Positions 35,760 to 48,377 of a DNA stretch of 64,000 nt are shown here, piece after piece. The notes under the pieces were generated by a model. That model did no database searches and was not told where the DNA came from. It saw nothing but the letters and a program-made list of their open reading frames with translations. The DNA comes from Rhyzopertha dominica (taxonomy: Eukaryota > Arthropoda > Insecta > Coleoptera > Bostrichidae), in the NCBI GenBank assembly GCA_025024175.1, contig QCXZ01000053.1, positions 4,836,001 through 4,900,000 on the forward strand, given 5' to 3'. Position 1 is the first letter of the stretch. Each line of letters opens with the position of its first letter. The position numbers were made by a program, and so were the translations under genes.

Positions 35760-36250
35760 ATCCTTTATAGCTGCTCTTCCATTAAAAGGCTGCACATCAT
35801 CGTCTCTCAAAACCGGTGCGCGTAAGTATATTAACACCAAAATTACGCAAGAGCAGCGCATATACATTACGAAAGAATCGGGTATAAAGAGTCATTCCGT
35901 TTTTTCCGTACCAATTTAACTTGATAATCGAGGTCCTTTCTTGGAACCGGCAATTAGGTGCATCCATATTTTAAATTGCATCCGAAACAAACCAAAATAA
36001 CGACGACCCGAGAGTGAAAAAAGTTTAATTACACCGCGAGAAAAACGACCCGTCTCATCCTTGGCTACTTACCTTCGAAATAACACCGCGGAATTATTAC
36101 GACAAATAAAATCTTGATGCATTGCTGCACACGAGCCACTGCACTGGAACAGGCGGCTTACAACAGCAACAGCTGCGGTTTTTCTTCGCTTAAATCTCTC
36201 GCTTGGTCGCAAGGTGTTTTCGGTAAGGTCGTTTGTGTTCGTTGAGATTT
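35760..36250. promoter_or_regulatory. GC-richer non-coding island
   Basis: The stretch contains CACACGAGCCACTGCACTGG and TTCGCTTAAATCTCTCGC within AT-rich DNA. I see no ORF with similarity. It is a candidate conserved non-coding or enhancer element by composition only. Confidence 0.35.
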
Positions 36251-38690
36251 TTCAGCTCGATAGCAGGAAACAATGATTGAATTAGCTTTTGATTTGCATA
36301 TCAATATTGATCACTAAGAATATCCATATTGTTAATTGTATATTCTACAGATAGACCGATCGAGATAATTGATTCTAAAGAGGGGAACATAATATACAAA
36401 AAAAGGGTTAATTTGGGAGGGAAGTGTTCGGTTTAGTTTTCATTTTATATAAATTTTATATCAGACAAGTCACATTCCTTTCTCAGCATATTTTTTGCTA
36501 TTTTGACACCGCTCTCTGCAAACCCGTGGATATCTAGGGTGATAATTTCAAATTATTATGCTTTGCAAATTTTCTCATTTCATATGAATGATACGGTATA
36601 TTGTCTGCCACTAGTGTATCCGGCTATCCGGTAACTTTTTTATTATTTCCTCACTCGTTTTTTAAAGGAAGAACCTCAAGTCACTTTGAATAATAGTCAA
36701 AAAATGACCAAATAATCCACTCCAGCAAAAGTACAAATTTCAGATTCTAGTTTTGAAAAGGGGCGAGCTGGTATTTCAGGATTCACTATGGGATCTCGAA
36801 TATTAGCTGGTTTGTAGGTCTAACACTCTTGGCATTTTTTTATACTCAATTATATCTCGATTTAAACTTGGCCAGTTTAATATCTCTTTTGCTCTTGCTT
36901 TTGTTATGTAGCAACCTTAGCATATCTTTTCTTAGTTAGTTAGTTAGTTTCTTGGCCAGACCAACAAGCAATACTGTATTATTTTACTTAATACCACGTC
37001 AATTCTTGTTTTTTCTTGAAACTGTTGCTTTTTTTCCTTGCTTATGTTAACTATTGAAGGTATACTATGTAGTACATCGTTTAGGCTAATATCTGTATCA
37101 TTGACATCTTAAATAACATTTCTAGATAGCACATGCAACTCCTTTCCTGGTGTGTATTTTATGTGATCAGCTCTAACTTAGTTAAGAAAGACGATAGGAG
37201 TAGGTAGGAATCCGCACAAATAATAAAAAGAGAACAAACTCCAAGGTGTCATGTGGTAAAAGATAGAGCGGGAGTAGAATTCAGGCGTAATTCACATCTC
37301 TTAGGAAATGATCAAAAGGTTCAGCTTCCTCCCGTTTTCTGGTGTAAAATATAAACCTTTCATAGATAATATTCTTCTTTGGGCTTTAATATTTTTCAAA
37401 TATTAATTCTTTTTCTGCTCTTCAGTTAGCTTGAAATTATTGAATATTTCAATTGCTTCTTCTCACATTACATTTAATCAAATGGCAACTTTAACTGCTT
37501 CCTCCTTCTTGTAATTTCCGGTTGCTGTCATATAAATTTCGAACCGTTGTTTAAATTTTATATTTCTTTCAAACTTCAGGGGAGATGGGTGCTTCGCTTC
37601 CATTTTCACTTATTCCCTCTTGCAATTTTAAAGCTCGTTTTCTGACTACGCCATGTTCTCTTTAGTTCTCATTTTATATAAATCAAACAGCTGGTACATT
37701 CATTTATATTGGGGTTTATTCAATTTAACTTTTTTTACAACGTATTTCAAGTGACAGTTGCTATATATTGTTTTCCCAGGACTACTAGAACTCTAAACTC
37801 TTTTAGCCATCTATCTAATAATTCTACTGCAACAGGAAGGGGGTGAAAAGGCGATAAAAATCGTTTTCTTGCGATTTTCGGCGAAAGTTGACCTTAAGAG
37901 TAAGTATTCAAAACAAAAGTTGTAGATATTAAAAAAAACTTCTGTCTAGTATATTTTAAAAAACGGAGCATTTATTCCACCTCCAGATCGATGTAGTAGC
38001 AAAACAAGCAGTCGTGAGATGCCTTTAGATAATGAAAATCGATCACTAAGATAAATAAGCTTTCTTCAATAAAGTTTTAGGTATAGGTACCGTTTTTGCA
38101 AAACGTAATAATTATTAAGTAAAATTATATAACTTTTGCTGTAAAAACCATAATTAAAAATTTTTGTGTATCATTTGTATATATCTACATATTACAGTTA
38201 TTCGAACATTAACAAGCACTTCGAATTTCAACCTTTACGGCTACTCCAATCACTGCTCTTAATCTACTACTATAGACGTGCTATATTGTTTGCTTACACA
38301 TTAAATATTTAAGCAACATATGTTGCTACAAATATTTTAGACTTATCAAACTCAACAGGAATACGTAAATTACAGGCATGACACATACTTAACATATTAA
38401 AGAAGTTCCTATTTTTTAGAAGCGCATGTGTTTTATTCGATAAGCGTATGGATATGTAGGTAATTTGGCAGATAAGTTATATAAGTATTCGTGTATAAAT
38501 ACGGTGTTGCCAAATAATTTTGACAAGTTAGTCTTAAAACACCTTAGGTATTATGATAAATTTCCAAATCGTATTTTTTTTATTCGGGTATTTGACATGT
38601 TTGTTCTTTTAGAAGAATAAAAAATTACAAAACAAAAGCAATCTCATACTATCAATTCTGTCCTAAAACCTGCCAAAGAAACTTCCTTAT
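36251..38690. other. AT-rich DNA, nothing assigned
   Basis: I see no gene here. A small TTAG tetranucleotide run (GTTAGTTAGTTAGTT) lies at about 36934-36949. ORFs are short and unremarkable. Confidence 0.5.
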
Positions 38691-39200
38691 TCCTGTCCTG
38701 ATGATGCCCCTTATAAGTACGAGCGAAACGCTTCGACCTTATATTCCAAAATCAGACGCGGTCTAACCCAAAAAGACTAGAATTCAAGAACTGAAGCAGT
38801 TCCTTTCTAAATGGGCAATAAAAATTATCCCCGAACCTGCCACTCCTAAATTATTCCCTTTGTTCTGTACAATCCCGAATTAATTAGAACTTTATTGTCC
38901 CGCAAAATTCATCTCCCCGTCGAATTCGTCGTGGTCTCGTTCCGCGCCCTCCCCGCAGGAATTCCGTTGTTTGCGGCTCTGAATGGCCGAAAAATCGCCT
39001 AGCGCCGTCCGTTCGTTATCCCATTCAGCAGTGATCTTATTCGGACGGGTTCGCTGTGTCATCGACCGTTGAAATCTCCGCTCGCCTTGTTTGTAAATAG
39101 AATAGTACGCGCAGCGGCCACTCCGATTGAAATTGGGTAACTGTTCGCCCGCTAATCCTACGCCGACGATGGGATGGTTGGTTTTCTAGCACACATTTTA
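38691..39200. promoter_or_regulatory. GC-richer non-coding island
   Basis: The CpG-containing core at about 38890-39190 has TCCGCGCCCTCCCCGCAGG, CGCCTAGCGCCGTCCG and GCGCAGCGGCCACTCCG. It is the most GC-rich part of the region and has no ORF worth calling. Candidate enhancer or promoter. Confidence 0.4.
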
Positions 39201-39601
39201 TGCGAAACAATCGGACTGGCCCTGGCTGTTAAGTTCGAAATCGTATGGCATTCCGTCTGACTTTTTATTATACACGAATTTTGGTGTAATACTAATTCCC
39301 ACACTACGCCGAAAATTATTTATACGTACGGCAGACAATTAAATTCATTTTATATGCTTTTAGAAGTTTAAACCAATTTTTGCGACACTCTAATCAATGT
39401 GTCTCTAAAATTCTATTTCCAAGTACACTTAATTTCTTGTGAACTTGTAGATGGTGAATTTCTTATAGTCCTATAGTCTCGAAACAAATACAAACGTTTC
39501 TCTTGAGCAAAAATAATTCATATAACATTTTTCTTTAACTTAAATTGTATGCAGTAAATAGATTTGTTTCGAGATATTTAACTACACATTAAATTAAACT
39601 A

Positions 39602-39870
39602 TTTTTAATATTGTTTATTCATACCGCAGCACCGAATTCTTTTCTAATATGGTTTAATTTTATTTCTAATATTCTTTGTGTGGGTCCGTAATTTAGTTTC
39701 AAGTATGGTTTGCATGCATTGGTATTTTCATTTCTAATATACTTTACACGAATCCGTGCTTTTTATTTCCAATATGCTTTGTATTTCTTGATGCATTAAT
39801 TTCAAATATGTTTTGCACATATCGGTAATTCAATTTAATTTCAAATATTGTTTGCCTCTGTCGGTATCCA
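39602..39870 (+). repeat. Degenerate tandem array, about 35-bp unit
   Basis: A TTTCTAATATGGTTT-like core followed by a TCGGTA/TCCGTA-like tail recurs at 39602, 39641, 39663, 39697, 39731, 39766, 39800 and 39839. Spacings are 39, 22, 34, 34, 35, 34 and 39. Units are diverged, so this is an old minisatellite. Confidence 0.7.
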
Positions 39871-40689
39871 TAAATATGAACTACTACTGGTCTTTAGATT
39901 GGTAATGCCGAGTTATAGTAATGCAACTCTCTTACCGTTTTTACAACCCTGCAATACCATTTACCTTTCATTTACAGGCACAGTTGGAACNGCACGCGAT
40001 CCCTCATAAATCAAACNCTATCTTTGTGATTTTGCGAATTTCCAGTGCCGGCTTTAAGCCTTTTTAAAACTCGTTTTTTGTTTGTATAGTGTATATTACT
40101 CTAAGTAGTTTTTAATCATTCGGTTAATAAGAGGTTTTACATTGATCGTTTTTATTTACGTCTCAAAATGAATTGTACGTAGTTTTAGATGAGTAGCAAC
40201 ATTATTTTGCACATGCAAAGTATATCTTGTAATCTAACTAGACAACATGCACATCTGAGCATTTTTAATATGCAAAGAAAAATCTCGCATTCCTAAATAT
40301 TTTTATTTTGGTTTTTAGCATTAAATATTACTTATGTCCTGTGAATATGTTGAATGCTGTGCTAGCCGAAAATTATAAACAAAATCATTTTAATATTTTT
40401 AGGATCTTTTAACTATTATAAACATGCGGTTAACGGTTAACATAACTAAATATGTAAATAAAAGAAGTATTTTAAAAGAAAATAATAAGAATATATATAT
40501 TTTTTTATCTAAAGCTTTAAATACAAAAAAAAATAATAATTCCATTCATCTATTATATTTTTACAAAAAAGTCTAACAAGTTTACACCGACATAGCTTAA
40601 ATATATTAAAAATTATCATCATCACTACTGTCAAATTCTGAATCACTGCTAGCATCATCATTAACATGTATTATAAAAAACGCACTAAA

Positions 40690-41350
40690 TCTACAACTCC
40701 CGAACTTAAACGCGGACATGTATTGTTTCTTCGTATGCCTTTTTTAGGTGAACTCCACACTAATTCAGTTGGGTTTAGGACGCAATAATACGGTGGCAAA
40801 CGCATAACTATATGTCCATGTCCTTTCGCTAGTTATTCATCAACTCAATATTGTTTAGGTATGTTGAGATTTTTTATTATTGTCAACAATCTTTTTTGGT
40901 AACTTTTCCATCCGGAATTGTAATTTTTTTTCATGTTATCAATTATTTCTATTTTTGTAGCTGATGTTGGCGCCTTGTTCATTAATTTCGCGTTATCCAT
41001 GACTATAACAGATCCTGGTGGTAGCCCTGGCAGTAACTGCTGCTGAAACCAAGTTTCAAAAAGTGCCGTAGTTGGAACTTTATTATATTTGGTAAATTAC
41101 TTTTTTAATTTCTATCCCAAGCTCTTTTGATATATTTAGAAATTTCTCCGAATTGCGTGATTTTCTTGAATTGCCTTTATTTTCAATAATATCTCTCACA
41201 GTCGTGTAGGGGGCACCAACCATTTCACTTGTCACTTTTAACGGAACACTTCACTCTTTTTTATCAAAAAATTGTATACATTTTTTATGATTCCTTTGGC
41301 ATCTTGGGTAAGGTAACGACGATTCCTCTTATTTTCTTCAATTTGCACTT
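40690..41350 (-). pseudogene. Tc1/IS630-type DDE transposase relic with internal deletion
   Basis: On the minus strand from about 41340: RNRRYLTQDAKGIIKNVYN and MVGAPYTTVRDIIENKGN form a helix-turn-helix region. After a gap where the first catalytic Asp should be come LFETWFQQQLLPGLPPG, VIVMDNAKLMNKAPTS (second Asp) and VMRLPPYYCVLNPTELVW (Glu block). Frames are broken by stops. It is an old relic whose missing middle implies a deletion. Confidence 0.65.
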
Positions 41351-41999
41351 CCATGTGAGCGTCAGCAACTTCATTCTGAGCGGTACTTGGAGCAGCTTTT
41401 TCCCAAGGACGGAACATTTTTCGCTTCTCTTGTCTCGCGCACAGAAATACTAAGACTGAATGCTAGTTTTGGTTTGACCGGTAGTGAACTTTAAATAATC
41501 CGACCCTGCTTAACCATCTTCCGAAAATCGGACCTAAATTTATGGTAATCCGGTTATTTGCGGTAACTTGTGAGGGGCTGTCGCCGGCTGTTCGAGATGA
41601 AAGACACATTTTATTGCAGGGTTGTAATAACGGTAAGAGAGTTGCATTACTATACCAAATTCTTCATCGTGATCGTGAGTTCAATTTTGTGCAAAAGAGC
41701 TTTTGCTCTACACTTGCTTTTTGACGGCATAGAAAAGTTGGAAGATCGCTATAATACCAATTCGTAAACTAAAAAGTGTTAATACTTTAAAAAACAGTAA
41801 AACTACAGGATCTTACGACACCCGCAACTATTCCAACCTCTAGAGTCGTGCGAGAAGTAATCTTTAGACCTCATAAATATCTCCTGTCTATTTGAATTTT
41901 AAAGAGCTGCTCTCCATGTTTCTAAGCATTCCACGTGAAGAGAAACAGTTAAGACAATTAACTGCATGATTTTCTGTATAAATACAGCCGCCGGTAACG

Positions 42000-42560
42000 T
42001 CTAAATTACATGTTGACGTTAGAAATATTGAGTCGTAAAGGCCGTACCGGCATCACCGAATCATTTGCGTAAATATAATAAACAGGTCCGCTAATGTGGA
42101 CATTATGAAGCACAACGGTTCCTAACAAATGCACAAACAGACAAGCAGACTTTGTGGGTCATCCTTTTACAGCTGAGCACTTCTCGCGGTGCTGCTAACT
42201 GTAAAAACTAAAATCTTGTGAGAACTCACATAAAATTGACGCGGCTGCGTGATGGACGGACACGTTTATGTAGTATATTAATTACCAGAATAACAGTTTC
42301 GGTTTGAAGGTTCTCTTGCCCGTTATGTGATTGTTATTAAATGAATTACGAAGCTTGGAAATAACAATCTCTGCAATTTATAGTTAAATCGACGCGATAA
42401 CAGAAACGACGTCCAGTTATGTGAGTTGCGTAATCGGCTTGTTATTCGTCAAATTTGGAGAGATTATTTAGATTTACTCCGTAATTGGTCGTTATTGTTT
42501 GCGGTACACAGGAGTACCGTAATTACTGGCATGTTCTGTAATTTAATACAACCGTCGATG
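42000..42560. promoter_or_regulatory. GC-richer non-coding island
   Basis: Mixed-composition stretch with GTCGTAAAGGCCGTACCGGC and GACGCGGCTGCGTGATGGACGG-type text (shown in parts) between AT-rich flanks. No supported ORF. Candidate regulatory DNA by composition. Confidence 0.3.
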
Positions 42561-43203
42561 TCTTAGAACTGGCACCAACCACTGGTTAAAATAACGTCTT
42601 GTATTGGCAGGACATCAATTCGTTACAATGATTTTCCCCAGTTCAAAGTCCAAGATTGTCTTAAACCTCGCTCAACTGCAANTTTTTCTGATGTTCTTCT
42701 ATTTATCTTTACTTTGTTTTAAGCGTCATTTTTACAAGTTACATTACTCACTATTTGCNGCTTGGNTTTCATGCATTGTTCTTATAAAATATTACCGCAT
42801 CCGTCTTAATTACTTAGTAAGAAAATAACATGATGCTCGACCACGGCAGCTCTAAAGTCGGAGAAAGGCCAGGGCAGTGTTATAGATAAAGATAACCACA
42901 ATTTAAACAAGAATTGGGAGGGCGCCAAGTGGTTCTGATTTTGTAAAACACCGTGAATAGTAATCATTAGCTTCGAACAACTAAGAAAGCCAACAATTGA
43001 ACAGAACGTATTGCGCTATACCAAAGTCTACCCAACTACTCTTGTAACAGGTTTGGAGATGACAGAAAAAATAGAAACAGCCATTGTAAACGTGTATAAT
43101 GAACAAAAAAAATCAATAATAAAGGGTAGTTATCCCCACGAATTGGACATAAGCAATATACATTAGTAACTAACTATACCTTACACACACTCATACACAC
43201 ATA

Positions 43204-45338
43204 CCAGGTGATTTTTTGAAAACTTCACACCTTAAATAACTTTAAATAGAGGCAAAATTTAAAATTTTGCAAAAACAGGTAAACTTTTGTTTCCAGGGGG
43301 ACAACTTTTGAGATAAGTTTTTTTATGGATAATGCTTACCCTCTTAGCGGGGTAGATACCCCTTCAAAAATTTTAAATGAAACTACCCATCTTACGATAC
43401 ATCATTTAAAAGCTTATTACACAAGGAGTCTTGCCATGTAATTAGTTTTACTATTTTTTACCCATTATAAAATGGAATATTTTGAACTTTTTTTAACAAA
43501 ATTTATTGTCTTGCAGTTACAATAAAAATTGTCCTTACTTAAGCCTAAAAAAACTTGTTAAAAAATAATTGTTACACCTAAGCAAAATGCCAAAAATACT
43601 TAAAATTTTCTTTCGACATTACTTGATATTGCAACTCGACAGTTTATACTGAATTGGCTAAATAATTATCTACTTTGTGTTTCCAATTTTTTGTTTCAAC
43701 TTTTTGGCTACATCTTTGGCACAACCATCTTTTTGTTCACATTCCAAGTGATAATGGTTTATTCAACTGCCGAAAGGGTAGAAATAATTTTTATTTACAG
43801 TGCTGAGCATAGCTGTGCTCGTGCGTCAGCAAGGTTGTTTAACGAACGGCACCCCGATAAAAATGTTGACGCTAGGTACATTCTCGATCTCGTGCAGAAA
43901 TTTCAAGACACTGGATCTGTAGTAAACAAAAAAGGGCAGGGAATAGAGTCGTTGATGAAATGGCCCAACTTGAAGTACTTGGTCATTTTGCAATGGATCC
44001 AACTAGCTCTTTGCGTAACATTTCTACAGCCACTGGACTTTCTTATTCATCTGTAAGGAAAGTTACAAAACTGCACAAATTCCATCCTTATAAGATGAAA
44101 ACTCTCCAGGAACTCGGCGAAGATGACTTCGATAGAAGACTGCAATTTTGCGAAATTATGACAGAAAAGATTGTAGTAAATCTAAATCTAATAAAAAATG
44201 AATGCAATTTTTTTTGAACGGCTCTGTAAATAAACATAACGTCAGGTACTGGAGTGACGAAAATCCTTATATTTTTCGAGAAGGTCATACACAAGTTCCT
44301 CAGAAGCTGAACGTCTGGGCTGGAATACTTGGCAACGCAATTGTAGGTCCAATGTTCATTGATGGGACGCTAAATGGGGGAATGTATTTAGAATTACTTG
44401 ATAACGTTATTGATCCTTTAATCACAGAACAATTAGAAAACCAACGTGACCCTGAAGGAAATCCAATGTTGGATGAATACGAATTGTTTTACCAACATGA
44501 TGGAGCCCCAGCGCATTACGCCATTAATGTGCGAAATTGGTTAAATCATAGATTTCCTCTTCACTGGATTGGTAGGCGTGGAACAATTGAATGGCCGCCA
44601 CGATCACCCGATTTGACTGCTTTAGATTTCTTTCTATGGGGTCATTTAAAATCTGTGGTTTACAAAACACAACCTACTAGCTTGGACGATCTGCGAGAAA
44701 GAATTATTAACGAGTGTAGGAGGATTCCACCTGAAACTTTCCGAAAAGTGCAGCAGGAGTTCGAGAACCGTCTGTATTATTGTATGGAAAGAGGTGGTGC
44801 ACATTTTGAGAATCTATTGTAAGGTTTGAATTTCTATGGTTTTGTTCACACTGTTTTTGGAGTTACAAATAAATAATTTTTCTTTTTCGTGGACATGGAC
44901 TTTCTAAAAAATTACATGATAAATACTTTAATGTTAATAATAATGTTAAAAGAAAATTTTCAGTATTCTGGGAGTTTTTTTAAGTGTCATATTTTTTATA
45001 AGTTGTTTGTTTAAATTAAATTAAATACATTTTGTTGAAAAGAGTCCAAAATATTCAATTTAATAAGCAACCTGTTTCGTAGGCACTATTAATCTATTAC
45101 CCCGTCAATAAGTTAAACGTGTGAAATAAGCTTTCAAATGATGTATCACAAGATGGATAGTTCCATTTAAAATTTTGAAAGGGGTGTCTACCCTGCTCAG
45201 AGGGTAAGCGCTATCCATTAAAAACTTATCTCAAAAGTTGTCCCCCTGCAAACAAAAGTTTACCTGTTTTTGCAAAGTTTTAAATTTTTGCTATATTTAA
45301 AGTTATTTAAGGTGTGAAGTTTTCAAAAAATCACCCTG
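43204..45338. mobile_element. DD41D (rosa-like) mariner element with long terminal inverted repeats
   Basis: The left end TA|CCAGGTGATTTTTTGAAAAC (43202) is mirrored at the right, GTTTTCAAAAAATCACCCTG|TA (45340), giving TA target duplications and a 2135-bp element. Inverted similarity continues inward for more than 200 bp (GACAACTTTTGAGATAAG, TACATCATTTAAAAGCTTATT against their complements near 45220 and 45130) and weakly to about 430 bp. It encloses one transposase pseudogene on the plus strand. Confidence 0.88.
43754..44822 (+). pseudogene. DD41D mariner transposase with two frameshifts
   Basis: The N-terminal helix-turn-helix region starts MVYSTAERVEIIFIYS and continues RASARLFNERHPDKNV. 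After a frameshift near 43935 comes DEMAQLEVLGHFAMDPTSSL. A second shift near 44212 leads into NGSVNKHNVRYWSDENPYIF and the C-terminal half. The second Asp (LFYQHDGAPAHYA) and third Asp (PPRSPDLTALDFFLWG) have 41 residues between them, the DD41D spacing. At the first Asp position the text is IKNECNFF where relatives have FSDECTFF, so Asp has become Asn. Inactive on three counts. It ends at TAA 44820-44822. Confidence 0.9.
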
Positions 45339-46480
45339 TATATCCTAGGAAATTAGTAGCTACAATAATTGCAACGATACACAAGAAGTAATACAACAAT
45401 CAGTATTTATAGACACATATGTAAATGCATAGGGTAATTTTATATTGCCTGTTTGTCTGGACTTAAAGAGTGATTATCCTGTAATTGGTGTATACCGTTG
45501 GACAATAAAGAGTATCTGCGGATATCTTCTATCTACTGCCGTGGAACAATTAAAGATTTTTTTATTTTCGTTATTTAATTAAAATCAAGTTTTGTCCAAT
45601 TCTGTTAAGTACTTCAAGTGTATATCACGTTATAGTCCTCTCATCAGTTGTCAATTGGTTTGTTTGTCTCGTAGAGAATAAAGCGTAATACAGTCAAAGA
45701 AAAAAACCCGAAATTTTTCATTGCCATGCCTACAAGGCAAAATAACAATCACTAGTGCCAATCATACAGAACAGCTTTTCAGTTCTAAGCTGATTTAAAA
45801 TCCTATTTTCATAGGATAGTGTGCATAAGCAGCTGTAGGTACGTATTCATCAGGTTTGACTGCCCGAGGGGTTCTCGATCTGGACCACCATCATTCACGT
45901 CAATCTATCATACCATCTCCGGAGTTCTTCTCTGGGAACCATCCAGTTTTCCCGGAATCGCCCCGGACGGTCCTGGCAATTAATTCTCTATAGCGCGAAA
46001 TAGCTCGGCCGCGACCTCTAATCACTCGAACATAAATTACGAATGTTACATCACCGCGGAACGAAACACGGCGGCAAAAATCCAATAAATTAGAACCGGT
46101 GGGTGTGAATCCCACGTGCTGGACGGACGCAATGATTGAAAAATGCGTAGCGGAATCATAGAGCTGGCCCCGGATGGAGAAGAGCGATCGCGATGACGTG
46201 GCGGAGCTTTAAGCTGCTGCGGTGTTGTCGGAGCGATGCTTCGGTTAAAGATAATAGGAGGATTGAAAATAATAATTAGCTGGCTAAGTACTACAGCTTA
46301 GAGTCATTAAATCTCACTCACCATCGAGAATCGATTCAAAGAAACAGTTACGAATGTAAGCGAGCCGACTGACTGTAAACCAAACAGAAACGTACTGAAT
46401 TAAAATCAATCAAACTATGACAGGACATTAAATTATTAGGATAAACAAGCAACTATTCGAGCTCATCACTCACCAGTTTC
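45339..46480. promoter_or_regulatory. Non-coding DNA with GC-richer island at about 45850-46250
   Basis: The island includes CCATCTCCGGAGTTCTTC, GAATCGCCCCGGACGGTCC and AGCTCGGCCGCGACC and has strong local CpG content. The antisense ORF 46115-45900 looks like chance in GC-rich DNA. Candidate regulatory element. Confidence 0.4.
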
Positions 46481-47570
46481 TATCTTCAGAATTACTCTTA
46501 AAAATCTGGCCTGGGCGTGCAACACCTGTCATAATTAAAAAAAACATGGATAAGTGTCCAGTCCAACATGTCAACCTAAGTTAGCCCCCATTTTTATATC
46601 TTAATAAACTCTACCTATCTAGTCCTTCTAAATAATCAAGTCATAACTTAGACTTCAAAAACTAGGAACTGGCTAATCTCTGTCTCCTTCATAGCAAATC
46701 ATTTACTATACACATCATTCTGCAAATGTACTGTCTTGCCTCCGTCCACACCCCTGGTGGCACGGTCCAGAGGAATCAGCCGACCGGGCCAGCATCCAAT
46801 CCAGGCATGCTCCCGCATACTGATAACCTGGAGGTCCAAACAAAACCGCCTTCAGACAAATCCATGTCCACATGTGCGCACGGACCAAGGACCTACCCGT
46901 CCTTGCCGCCCCCCGACCAACCAGTACCAACACTACTGAGACCAGAGATTCACCTGTCCACCTAATCAAAGCTCACGTGGCTGATAATTAATTATTAACT
47001 AACTTTATATGTATTACCCTGTATTTTAGCTTCAATCTATCAGTTATTTACCATATCTATTAAAATATCATTCTGATCATAAATATCCTGCCTACGATAT
47101 TGATATCTACCTATGTGCATCATTAGCTACCTGCCTAAGCTTTTCCCCATAAAACAGTTATGAACTAAGACACTTAGTGAGCGTACTCACCCTAATTTCT
47201 TGATTACGCCCTGTACACACAAAACACACCTCACTGTTTAAAATTCACAGCTAAACTGAATCACCTAATATTCTAAAACTTCGCTATTGGTTTTGGCTAG
47301 CTATGTGTTAGAAATACGTAAGAGCGCCCCTTTGTCCCTCTACGCATAAGTGGTCCAACACACCCCTCATGACCATAATCGTAAATCAGATACCAGAACT
47401 CAACCTCGAGCAGCGAAAACAAACATTAACACGTGTGGTTTTAAACTCGCATCGTTTTGGATACCTAATTTTTAAGGAACTAAAAGAAATGAAATAAACT
47501 CACATTACACGAAAAACATTAATACATTACACAATAGGTACAGTTAATTTCATGCTACTACCGTCGATTT
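46481..47570. other. Strand-asymmetric segment, G-poor on the plus strand
   Basis: For about 1 kb the plus strand is rich in C and A and visibly poor in G (for example near 47000-47300), unlike its neighbours. ORFs at 46726-46965 (+) and 46969-46715 (-) overlap in opposite strands and match nothing I know. I infer an insertion of unknown type. Confidence 0.35.
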
Positions 47571-48377
47571 TTATAAAAGCGTCCATTCATTCATTCCAGA
47601 ATAGCCACATACATGTATGTATCTATCTATCCATTCCGAATAGAGTATTGACGAAAAACCGTAGGAAAACTCCAAACAAATCTCGATTATCTCAGGCCAA
47701 TGTTTTAACGCCTTCATCAACATGATGGATAGACGCAAAACCACCAGGCTGTCAAATGATTTGGAGTCTCCACATTCACAAGAAGGGTTGTTCAAGTACA
47801 GAAAAGTCTTTACTTTGAAAAGCCAATACCATGTCGTCTCGATTTAGTTACTGAAAGGTTACTTATCTAAAGGTTGAAAAGAATAGGCGACAGAAATGAT
47901 CCTCGTGGAAGATTATTATTCAAAATCTTGAATTTGCTACTTTTCTCTCCTAGAAACACCCTGAATTGACATTGGAACAGCATTCGTTCGATGAGGTTCA
48001 CAGTCTTTCCACATTTCATACTATTAAATAGTTTGAGGATCAATCCATCTTTCCACACAGTATCATAAGTCTATGAACACTTTCAATCGTTTCTGGAAAT
48101 CAGCTTCACCATGAGCCAAGACTTGGTCACAGCAACTTCTGTTTTTCCTAAAGCCTGTTTGTTCCTGCGGAAGTATAAGTCTTCAATAACAGGTCCTATT
48201 CTCTGGTAGAGTAAATTTCTCTGGTAACCTGTAGCAGACACTCATGAGGGCACTTCCTGCTTCATTTGGAGGTTTCCCAAGCTTTAAGACAGCATTGTGG
48301 TTTTCTGAAACAAACTTAGGAGAGAACATGTATCTAAAATATTATAATAGAACAATGGCAACAATTTTAAAGCACTC
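47571..48377 (-). pseudogene. LINE reverse transcriptase, C-terminal half (left part of a split copy)
   Basis: On the minus strand the segment runs from an RT part homologous to 8.57-8.88 kb (48377-48060) through RT fragments such as MWKDGLILKLFNSMKCGK (48058 down) to NNPSCECGDSKSFDSLVV, a C-terminal Cys-rich motif (47795 down). Stops are frequent. The match to the 8.5-kb copy ends abruptly at about 48377, where another element is inserted, and resumes at about 49610. Confidence 0.7.

Noticed and set aside
39602..39870. Regularly spaced repeats considered as a CRISPR-like array
   Set aside because: This is eukaryotic DNA and the repeats are degenerate, with no unique spacers of constant length and no cas genes.
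46715..46969. Overlapping ORFs on both strands in a GC-richer patch
   Set aside because: Opposite-strand overlap in skewed DNA with no similarity points to chance open frames.
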